Below, piece by piece: positions 10,301 through 22,300 of a DNA stretch of 60,000 nucleotides. Source of the stretch: Lineus longissimus (lineage: Eukaryota > Nemertea > Pilidiophora > Heteronemertea > Lineidae); NCBI RefSeq assembly GCF_910592395.1, contig NC_088322.1, positions 10,723,431 through 10,783,430 on the forward strand, read 5' to 3'. The notes under the pieces were generated by a model that was not told the origin of the DNA, made no database searches, and saw only the letters and a program-made list of their open reading frames with translations. Positions within the stretch are counted from its first letter, which is position 1. The number at the start of each line of letters is the position of its first letter. A program made the position numbers and the translations under genes.

Positions 10301-13300
10301 GCCCCAGCGCCCGCAGCGGCTCCTCCACCGCCGCCCGCTCCTCCAGCTACGACGGACTGTGAGAATGAGGTCTCCTAAAATAAGAAGCAAGCTATTGCTA
10401 AAGCCGGTGCATCGTTAGGTATTATGCGTTGTGAACCGTTTATTCATCTGTTTTTGGGATGAGTTACGCCTGAACAGAATACGCTATTTTTTACTAGGTG
10501 CGATTCACAGTTCTAGAGAAAGTTTGACTACAGTAAATGAAAGGTAAACAACTAAAAAAGAATGTGGTAACTGTTTAGTTTCAACGTGAACACCGAGTAC
10601 ATTAAAACATTTACGGTGCGAAATCAAGGTGGATCCTCAACACTAATTCATTTGAAGACATTCTGCTGAGTAATCCAAAGAAAATTGAAAATATCTTCAC
10701 AGCACGTCATTATTTTGCTATTAATGCAATATCAACTACTTAAAGAAGCACTGTGAAGATATTTGCTTATTTCTTCAGAATACTCTGCAACATTGGTTTA
10801 TGAAAATCAGGGAAGTTGAGATCAGTGACTTGTCACGGATCCTTAAGTGTATACGGATGGAAGTGTACAAACAATTTTTCCTCTTTCTGAGTTTTATCCG
10901 TATACGTATAATGGTCCGTGCTAGTCAGATTTTGTTTTTGTTTTTTGTTTTTTGTTTTGTTTTTTGTTTGTTTTTCTTTTTCTTTTTTTAAAATCCCACT
11001 TGCACGTTTTCTTTAGTAATGACTTTTATTCTATCATGGATTAATGTTTTATTGTTTTATTATAAATTGTAAAGCGCTTAGAAGCTTTAACGACGTTAAG
11101 CGCTATAAACATGTTTTTAATAATAATAATAATAGTTGCTGTTCTTATGTCGTCAAGAATCCCCTTAAAGTGTAAGAAGGGACAAGACCAGGGTTAAACA
11201 CCGAAGGGGTAAGGTTGTGCATTGTCCGGCTAAACGGGTGAATGTTACGACACATGGATATTGTCCTGAAAGGGAAGAGTTTGACAGGCAGTTGCGTGAA
11301 ATTGACAAAGACAGATATATTCAATTAGAATGTGCATGTGAGGTATTATTGATGATATCACACATAGAATGGTTTTTGAGACACTGAAGAACCGATCCCC
11401 ACATCAACCGTAGAAGACAAAGTTTATGCTTAATTCATACAATCATTTGGGCTGTGATTTTTCGCTAAAGGGTTTGCAGTTTTATTTTGATAAGAAGTTG
11501 AATGCAATTTTTCGATTAAGGAACTGATACCGAAATAGTGGTATTGGTTACCTCTCAAAACACCGCACCCAGGTGTTTTAGAAACATTGTAACCCAGGTG
11601 TTTCAGAAACATTTGAACCAAGGTATTTCAGAAACACTGTAAATTGATGTATAGCATAAAACATGGTCTTCTATTCTGCCACCATATTGCCAATGACAAG
11701 AAAAGGCGTGTTGTTTCACCTCGTCAGTACCAGCGCCTAAAACCCAATACGAGTTTGGGTTATCATAAAGCTGAAATATTAAAAGAGCTGGCTGATTAGT
11801 GTTATCTAAAATCAGGGATTTATCAAGCTATTAAAACGTATGAATCTCTTGTAAAGATATTAGATTATACCCTACAAAATAAATGCGTGAGAAGCAATAG
11901 AAATTGAATTGTCGGTTATATAAGCAGATATACAATGTAAGAAACAACATTTTAAAAATTGAAAGCAAAATGTAGAATTGGCATTCGGTGAACTATCATG
12001 GAGACGAAACCATGGGTGGCCTAAATATTGTGTACTATCGTGTGTACGACGTGTAGGCCTTACCCCAAAGCCATGAAAGCTGACGGGCCTGCTGTGTACC
12101 GGGGTATCGGGTAATGATTCAGCGTCAGAGATAAGGGAAGCAAGCGCGTGGTCCTGGAGATGTGGATGGAAAGTCTTCATTTGAAAAACATGCATGTGGA
12201 TGCTGACATATGGATAAACTAGAGGACCATGCAACTAGCGCTGGAAGGCAAGTTAAAATAAAAACGTGTTTCTTGTCTTCACCCGTCTCGATTTTGGCCA
12301 CCACTTCCAAAAAGCTTTTGATTTTGTTTCACTTTTTGCCACAACTTCATGACATTTTACAGCAGATCACACATGAGAATGATTTCTTTTGCTGGGGGGG
12401 GGGGGGGGGGGGGGTTAATGTTCTTAGGTCGTGGTAATTCATAATTCCCCTTGAAATGTATCGACACTGATATCTGATATTAATAAAAAAATAACAAGTG
12501 CCCCGCCGCACCGATTTTATGAAAGGGTTCGGAGTAGAAACAAATTTTCAGCATCACTTGCCATAACCAAGGAGGATACTTTTGTAAACAGAACATGCTC
12601 GCTTACCGTCAGCATTGACTCTGATCATCCTCACAGGTTGGGTACATCTTTTTACAAAATCATTAAAACGGGTAGGGCAAATAATATTATTCATCTGTAT
12701 TCACCTACACCTATATCAAAACTAGACAGACAAACTAAAATTGCTCATTTATTTAAAAAAAAATCATGTAATATTGTAAATTTAAACTACTTAAAGCAAC
12801 ATTTTTAATTTCACTTACAAGTTCTGGGTTTGTTAGGGCGCTTGAGACCGAGCCTTTCGGATGGTGGCTCGATACAACAACCCTTGGGAGCGTCGCCCAT
12901 TGGGAAGGAGGTGCTGCCATCTGTCGGTGGGAGGAGGTCTTGAGGATACCCTAAGCGAACGAAACAGCCATAGCCATTAACATGCAGCAGGGAAGTATGC
13001 AAACACGGAAAGATATTTTGTTCTTCTTCCTGCCAAGATGCCACGCAGATTAAAATAAAATCTCTCAACAAGATGATGGATATGTATTTTTCAGTTTCTT
13101 GTAAGATAACCCAAAACATGCCAAAATATGACTTACAACGAAGATCATTCAATGCAGTCATATTGTAATGTATGCATACGGCATACTACAAGGTAACACA
13201 CTAGTGTATACAAATGTATGCATACGGCATACTACATGGTAACACACTAGTGAATACAAATGTGTGCATTCTATCTAATTTTGTCTCTCATAAAGTTGTC

Positions 13301-16300
13301 ACTAAATATCTTGTGAAACTATCTGATGTGAGACATCTTGGAAGAAAAGTATACAAACACGCATCGAGAAGAGACAGAAAACTCGGACTCCATCATCTTA
13401 TTGGTTTGTTTTTAGGTTGTAGTTGACGGTCGAAAAGGATAGAGCGCTGAATTTCCTTCGGATGCCCACACCACAGGGTAGTTCAACAATGCACTTGGAA
13501 ACACAAGTTGCAGGTTGTGTGCATGAAATGATAGCATACCTTTTGCAATGATTCACCATAAAGTCTACATGCCAAGAAGGACGACTCATTTGACGGTGCA
13601 TGATATTGTAAGGAGAGCTTTTCTTTGAATGAAAAGATTGAGCGGCTTGGTTTCGATTTAAGTTGGTGAAAAGTAATTCTATCACAAGCAGTCTTCGCAA
13701 GGTATTACAAATATTTCGTTGATGATGACCTTTTCTTAAAGCCGAAATATGTGGACATCTCGAACAATGATTGTGATAAAATATCCACTGACAAACTTCA
13801 GCTCTTTCGGTTCATGCAAGGTGATAGCGTTCATGCCAATACCCAGAAACTATGAAGTCAATTGGGAGCAAATCGTTTTCCAGAACCACATTGATTCATC
13901 GCTGTTAAAAACGTTGACGATATGACGGTGTGGGTAATAATTCAAAAAGTAATGAATCGAAAAGCGCCAGATGTATTTTGAAACATGTAATACGATTTGA
14001 TGACAAATCACGCAGTTTATCGCTGGCACGAGACTTACATTCAATTTTAGCGACCCAGTGCCATTGTTCCTCGGCGGCAGAGGTGGAGCAGATTCGGCGT
14101 CGTTGGATGTCCTACCTGGCCCGTCCTGTATCAGAGCATGTGGGTGAGGTGAGGTGGGAAGATGACATGCACAATCAGACAAAACATGCATGCTGTCACC
14201 GTAAGTTTGGGCTCGTTGCAGGGTTTGCTTTCAGAAAACACAGGGCATATGCACGCTAAGTATCTGCCCACTTCGGCCTATCGGGCCTAGTCAAACTGCA
14301 GTTATACGAATCACCACTAAAGGCGCCCCAACAGAAGAAAATTATTGTTCTCCACGGACTGACTGATTTTCACCGACAAATTTTTTTGGGCGTTTTATTT
14401 TTTCAAAATTTCCAGAAAAAGCTTTAAATAAAAATCGCCAAACGTTCAGAATTACTTTTTTTTGGTTAATAGCAAAAATAAATAGGCGTGAACAATTCAA
14501 GGCACAGTCGTTTGTCACAGCCATTAACGAGGAGAATGTGACTGTGCACTGTAAAAAAGATGAGACTGCTTGAATCAACATTCTGCTGCAAGAGTCGTCC
14601 ACTTAAGGTGACAAGGTAAGGGGAGGAAAGGAATGTTAGGTTTAGCACTAATGTACGGCAATATTACGGTACTAAAGGGAGGAAGGGGGAGGGGACGCGC
14701 TTATGGTACGAAAAAAGAAAAAACTTCTGAGAAAACTAACACAAATACGCACCCCGTAGAGGTTTTTCTGTAAAATGAAAAATCCCTGACGGTTTTTGCG
14801 ATTCTTAAAAACCTCTATGGGTATTTTACTTTGCTGAAAAACCTCACGGGTGCACAATTTGCCTTGGTAAGAAAACCATGGAAGGTTTTTCAAAGGCTTA
14901 AAAATATTTATTTCTAGTGTATTTCTAATAGTGTTAGACTAATTATTGGAAGCAAATCTTTCCTCCCCTTTTGTGACATGCAAACACAGAAAGACATATC
15001 TAAATGTAAACTAAACGTGCACGTGAGGTGAATGTACAATTATGTACATATCGATGTTCATATCATCAAGAATTAAAGAAGACTAGTCTTTGCTAATTCT
15101 TGATATCATATAGCGATAATTATTGATACACGTACTATATATGAATGATTATGTACATATCATCAAGAATTAATAAGTCTTTATCAATTCTTGATATCAT
15201 ACATGTACATAGCGGATAAACGCTGGAATGCTATGAATCATCCCTAATTCGATGATTTTTGGTCAAATTGAAATCAAGTCATTTTCGATGTTTTACATGT
15301 ATTTCTATTTACTAGTGTTCGTGCCGTCACCAGTGCAAATACAACACAGGACTAATCCTCTACATCCAATATACACTACAGGTAATATAATAGAACCACC
15401 ATGATTAGTAAACGGAAAAGGCTCAATTGTAGAATCCCTGACAAATTCCCCCCAAAAGGTCATCACTACCAAAATGTTCTATGGCCCTTACCAAAACCTC
15501 TCTAAGAAGCGTTTGTCAGAGATTTTGCAATCTAGCCCAGGAAAGGATGACTGGTTTGATAAACTTTTCTATGACGGACAGAACAGCGAGGTTAGATATC
15601 GGACTACACAAGATCGTACGCTTACGGCATTATCGGGAGTTGGGAGTCCTCCCCGACTTCGATCGTAATCATCCATAGTAAGTGGCATGAGTGGCCGTGA
15701 CTCGTCATCCGACTGTGTTGCGGACATATAGGGTGCAGGGAGCATGGAGTAAAGGATAGAAACATACGCGTTTAACTAAAACGTTTAACTGAAAACTCTT
15801 AAGTGATGACGACATGCAAGAATAGTATTGAGGAGGACAGATCTCAAAGGAACATGGCTAGATGGTGTAGATGTAGTTGCTCCCTCAGATACTTCAGCGC
15901 TACCCTGTGATCTTGAGTAACGATGCCAACTAACCTTACAGTTCCCAACATGGCCAATGCCATGGGCGAACTTAACAACCATGTGTTGTACTTTTCATGA
16001 TAATTCTACAGCCACGTAGATACTTTTGAGTGAATGTGTGGAGGTATTTTTCCATTGCTTCGCAAATTAAATACCGGTACGGTAAACCACTATCTTCGCG
16101 AATTTTGCAAATAACCTGGTTTGCGAAAATAAAAATCGCGAAACTATTTTTTTACATTTTAAAAAAAACCGAACGAAATTTCGTAATACGCCAAAATATA
16201 AACCGTCTATTTTAAAAATTGTTTCGAGAAATTTTCGCAAATCGTAAACATAAAGAGACACTAATATTTCGTGGTTTACACGACTTTCTACAGTACGCAC

Positions 16301-19300
16301 ATCATCAGGTGTAGGAAGTCGTCCTCGGCTGCAGTCCTCAGAAGGACCGAGTGCCCTCCTGCGATCATCGTCATTCTGAACACGTGCGGAGAAGGAAATA
16401 AGAAAAGGAGAGAAAAGAAAGATGTACAGGTGGAAATGAAAAGCCGTAAGTCGATCAGTGATCATCACAAGTACTATCATATGTCACATGCAGAAGATTT
16501 GAGGAAGAGATAGCGGAGTCGCAGTGAGAAAACAGCGCAGAAATAATCCGTCCTGCTGCCTCGGAAAAATGTGGGTAATTGCCACTACTAAAAAGACTGT
16601 TGAAATATTCCACTGCAGAGCCTACTGCCCCATGGACAAGACATGGACTTACCTCAGGATAGGGTGGGAGAGGTGGAGGAATGGGCGCAGCTGCGTCGTA
16701 GTCTGGTGTGGGAGGTGGTGCGGAAGCATGCTCGTCATCATGGACTGGGGGCAGTGCTGGAACCCTGTCTGGGTCCGCGTCATCGTCCTGGTAGGGAAGG
16801 GGTACATGCAGGTGACACAATCGACATATAGGTAGCAATACATATACACTCATAGAAACAAAATAACGGTACCATGCTTTAACATACAACATGCAACCTA
16901 CTGTTGTGCGTCCTCCTGCTCATAACACGCAATGTATCTGCGATCACAATCCTGGCATCATGATGACGGCTTGGTGTGATAGATGTTGATTAGTAAATTA
17001 CCCTTAATTGTCATGTAACAAAGACGACATAGTGAACAGTGCCAGATGGGTTTGAAAAGGAAGGGAATTGTGCATATGAAGTAATATGATGGCGTGTGGG
17101 AATGAATAATTCATCTGAGACAAAATGAAAAACAACATTGGCTGTAGGATGCAATAGGAATCAAATACATACCCAGTACCGTAATTCCGCCTAAAATATA
17201 AACTATCTGCAAAAGGATTAAATACATCCCTCTTTCATAAAGAAAATATAACAACTGACTTACGTGAAGTGCGGATCCACCTCCAGCAGAACCATTGGCG
17301 ACGACAGCACCAGCTCCCGCGCCAGCACCAGCACCTGCACCAGCACCAGCACCAGCGGCTTCAGCCTTCTTGCCAAACAGTCCACCAGCTCCTCCCAAAA
17401 AGAGATAGTTACTTGTCGGTTTCGGTGCGGAAATGGTCATTCCACCTGCTCCTCCTCCAGCAGCCGCGGCGCCCTTTGCGCTTACACAGGCACACCAACC
17501 AGGTTTACACTTGTAGAACGCCCAGATGATCGATGTCAGGGCAAGTAGAAGAGCAAGTAAAACTCCAGCGATGATCCCCGCACTTGCGCCGGCGGCTGTG
17601 ACTCCAGTTGCCGCGGCAGAGCCACCTGCAGGAGCAGCAGCCGCAAATACCAATCCTCCCGCTCCACCTTTGCCTACGACAACGCCGCCTCCTCCACTGG
17701 TTCCTCCTCCTGGCGGTATGTAGCCTCCGTGCCCAGGTTTTGGGAGGGTGAAGAGATGAGGTGCAACGAAAATATCGCCTTGGTGTCCCTGGTTTGGAAT
17801 GGCCCAGTCGTAGAGACGAAGGCCGTTCCAGTAGGCACCTGGAAGAAAATAAATGAATCCTGCACTCGGAGACTTGCAGAATAACAGACTAATTTCGATG
17901 TATCGAAGGACAGATTATTGGCTCTAGCCCTAGAGTTATCAGAGGTACTATCATATCAAATCTTTTAAGACACCTTATTTTGTATTAACTACACTAATTC
18001 TCTCTTACAAGAGGAATACTGAATAAAAAATGACTTACCGGCTATGATACCATTGAAGCCATTGGATGTCCTTCCAGCTGCCCACCGACCGCCAGACGTA
18101 ATGAGATGTTGGTTTGCAAATGTCGCTGCGCCACCACCTGAAAGAACAATAGCTGGTGTGAAAGGAAAATAATCAAAGTCGAATTTACCTTTTGAATCTC
18201 GAAGTCAAATTTAGGTACTCCAAGCACGCGCCAACTTGATTACTCACCTCCTCCTCCTCCGGCCGAGGCATCTACCACAAAACCGGCCTGGGCAGGCAGG
18301 GTATCCACGTACATCTTCGCCTCGTTTCCGTCTCGGTAGAAACGGACCACGTGATACCGGCCATCATGGAAAGTGCGAGACGTCTCGATTAGCTTTCCTT
18401 GCCCACCAGTGTAGCGATAGTCCAGCACAATGTGTCCATTTTCCTAAAAAGGAAAAAAGGGTTTTTTAGAACTGAATCAAAAATATGCTACCATGTTACC
18501 GTAGTAGTAGGCCTACAGTAAAGTGTTAATAAGGCACATGGGCCATCAATGCAAGACCGTGCTTTCGTTGGTGAACTTATTGGGATTGGTTTTCCAAATT
18601 GCAAACAACTTTAATCGATTTTGATATTATTTCTATGTATAAGGAATTATTATAACATCGTACCCTTACATTGTAAACCTACTAAAAACTGAAAGTAGCG
18701 AAAACCTACCAGGCGAACCTCGACGAAGTTGGGCGGTTTCTTCGGGTCTGTTTCCTTGCCTTCGACTCTGAAGATGACGCCATTCTGATACCAGGTCATG
18801 AACCCAAGGGCCAAGTAATCCTTATCCGTGGTCGGCATGTTGAATTTCGGGTAGGTATAAATAACAACACCATCTTTTCCACCATTAGCAAAGCGGAAGC
18901 CTTCCGCCTCTGAAAAGTTAAAGAGACAAATTCATGTTATATTGAGCTTCATTTTAGACCTAACATGATTTTTTGAAAAAGGGTCACGTCATCTTAAACA
19001 ATAGGATGAAAAATATGCCCAAGGCAGAGATTAGTGACTGAAGGTTTTCGCACATTTCAAGATACAAGAAGATTACAGACACCAGAAGACTACATCATCG
19101 GTTGTTTGACACACATGTACCATGCTGTGTCGCAATTTGGTCATGAACCTTACTACTGGTATTGAAGAGACACGATGTTCGAAGCTGACCAAAGTGAATG
19201 AATTGTAGACGTACCTTCTGTACAGAATCTGCCAACATAAGACGTCATATTACAGTTACAGTAGAAACCGTTAGGAATGTTCACGCAGAGGGCACCGAGT

Positions 19301-22300
19301 TGTTTACATGGATTGGGTTGACAGAAATCTGACCGACCTGAAACAAATGCATTTGACTTGTAAAATATCCTTACTTTCGAATCGAAATCATGCTCCATGA
19401 TATACCTACCAGCAGGTATAGATTGGAGAAGAACGTTAACTGACCGGAACATTCAATGACTGTCGTGCAAGGACTAACAACTGCAGTGATTCCTGGAGGG
19501 GTTTCTTACCTACGCAACCGTCTGTAACGTATCCACCAGATGTCAGCGACGTGTCGAGCAGATTCGGCACACGACCATTGATGTACCAAGAGGCGAAGCA
19601 GCCCTGAAAGCCATTTTTGGAGTTGACAAGCGCTGGCATCACTCCGTACATATTCTGTGGGACGCCTCCGATATAGAACTGCCCTGGCGGGACGAGGTTA
19701 CCAGAGGCTCCGGTAGTTAGGTCCGGCTTGATAGTGACCACCGTCGTGTCAACAGTTACGATATGACGCTCCTGATCTGGTAGTTCCAAGCTGACTAAAT
19801 GCCATTTGTTATCATTTAGAGGATTAGGCGTCGGGATGCTGCTGACTTTCGATTCGCCACCATTTTCAAAAATGTAATGCATGATCCCGTTGACTAACTC
19901 AAGGGCGATCAGTTGTTTGCCAGGCATACCGCTGAATGCTAAAAGCCCGTTGGGATCCTTCGTCTTGAATAGGAAGGATAAATGGAGCTTTTTCGACGGG
20001 TTCAGCTGCGGTAGTGCAATGTACGTGTCATCTCGAGTGAATGTCACTCCGTTGAAGACGATGGGCAGTGTCTCGTCCCCCTTGCGCGCCGTTCCCGTAA
20101 CAGTCACTTTGGAGTCTGACGGTGTCGTTTGGTACAAATCGTCAAATATTTTAAACCCATCAAAAATGCCATTCTGCATCTGTCCGATGAAATTTCCCCA
20201 TTTTCCTGGTGTTTCCATCTTTTCGTTACAAGAACCGAAGTAAATACTGTTGTAGTCGATAGAGAACCCATTGGCCGGGATAAAGCCTCTTAGAGGTGAT
20301 TCACGGTCCACCCAGAACTCAACATAATCCGCCCGCCTACGGACGTTCAGAGTATGCCACTGGTTATCATTCAGAGCATCACCGAGGTAGAACTCTTTTT
20401 CCACTCCTCCGACTCGCGCAATGAACTTGGCTTTGCCCTGCTCAATAAGAACTCGCATGAAATCGTCGCCATTGGGAGATTCCGTGCAGAACACCACTGT
20501 GTCATCGAGAGGTGTTTTGAACCTAATTGAGATGTCATTCACGTGTGTCTGGTGTGGCGGCTTTCTCGCGTCGACCTTGACAAACATGTTCCCGTCGAAG
20601 CTTACAATCGGTGCAACTGCAAAGGCAAAGAGGAAAGAAGCGTTATATTAAGCATGGTTGAATTGGTTTATCCACACCAGTAATCGATACTCGTAGAAAT
20701 ATAGGTTTCTGAGCACTTGAAAAAACACAAATAAGCATCCCGTAGAGGTTTTTCCGGAAAATGGAAAACCATTAGAGGTTTTCATTTTACCGAAAACCTC
20801 TACGAGGTGCATTCTTGTGCTGGCGGAAAAACCTTTAAATGAATTTAATCTTTCTCTTGTATTATTAGAGATACGATGACAAAACGTGGTGGAATTACTT
20901 TTATGCACTATTTCATCTTCAGGCGGAGGAAATAGATGCATAGAGTTGAATTATCAAATTGATATAGAACGTCACAGCAAAACTTTATAGTTAGTCAAAA
21001 CTTCTCTCTATGAATACATACACTTGTCACATTTCTGGTCAGTGTAGGGCAAGCCACTACAATCACAAGTATAGCTTCCCCACTTGTCTCTACAGATGCC
21101 ATTGAAGCAAGGCTGAGACACGCATCCGAGTGCCGGGTGGTCACAGGTGGTCCCAATGGTGATGCCTGGATGGCTCTGGCCCCTGAGGTATTTAGCCACG
21201 TCGTGCTGGACGGTGTTGACAACAAGGTCCCTGATACAGCCGAGAAAGCCTGTGCGAGACCAGATTTGCCACGGCAGTCGGCTGTAGTCATTGGTCGTTC
21301 CTGAAAAGGAGGTTGAATTGGTAGCGTCAGAGATAATGTTGATTACATTTCAATTTGCTGTCTTTTTCAGCATATCAACGTGCAATAATGACTATAGAAG
21401 CAAGACTTACCCAAATAGAGATAAGTTTCTAGGTCCAAAGTTGAGTCCCGGCTGGGAACATCCAGCTCAGTAACGTAGTCATCGACCTGAGCCTTGAACC
21501 TGCGCCCATCTCTCTCCAGTCGTAGCTTATGAAACACACCATCATTCATGCGACGGTTACTAAGCAACTGCCTGACAACATCGGTGCCCAAACTTGTCAC
21601 AAGCCACAGACTCCCATCATACAGTTCGACGGCAACAAAGTCACGTGATCCAAAACTTGCGCCATTGTAGAGCAGGACGCCATTCGGTTGAGAAGTCTTG
21701 AACTTCAACTCCAAATCTCCGGTTCTTCTTGCGTCCCACCTTGGCATGCTGATGTATGCGTCGGGGTCAGTGAACGTGATGATAGTGTTGATGGTCTTGC
21801 GGGGTGGCGTGGTGGCCGCTGGATCGACCGGACCAGTTGAGGAGGTCGGCCGCACGGCTATACCTGTGCCTATTTTGATCTGGAGGTCGCCACCGTGCGT
21901 GACGAATTCGGAATCAGGGTCAGAAGTGATGTGGTGAACGAAGTCGATGGGAGTTTGTCTGTTGCCGTAGATGGTAGCCTGAAATGACAGCAGGGATACT
22001 GCATAACATATCGAGACAGGAGAAATAAAAAGCTTCGTTTTCACAACTTGTGCCCATAAACTTGTAGAATACTATTTTGCGTGATGCAACACCAACCGAC
22101 GATCTGTGTAAAAGCTAGTAGGAGTTACCTTAACATCAAGAGACTTAAATTCATTAAATCTTGATAAAAAAATGCAAACCTCTCTGATGTCTCCATAGAA
22201 ATGTCTGTCCACTTCGTAGTTCGTGTCTTTGCTCGGGTTCTCGGTACCACAGAGGAAGGTCGTCCCTTCATTGATGATGTAGTAATCCGAGGTCAACCGC

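Noticed and set aside
12819-13161. Long minus frame ending ...GLKRPNKPRTCK as the coding frame of exon 24
   Set aside because: It would leave the donor in phase 1 and make TGA at the junction with exon 25. The phase 0 frame from the better acceptor at 12950 fits both neighbours.
15474-15678. Two overlapping plus frames of about 65 codons with coding-like composition
   Set aside because: No recognisable family, no splice or start context, and two frames are equally open.
19881-20243. 120-codon plus-strand frame
   Set aside because: Antisense shadow of exon 15.
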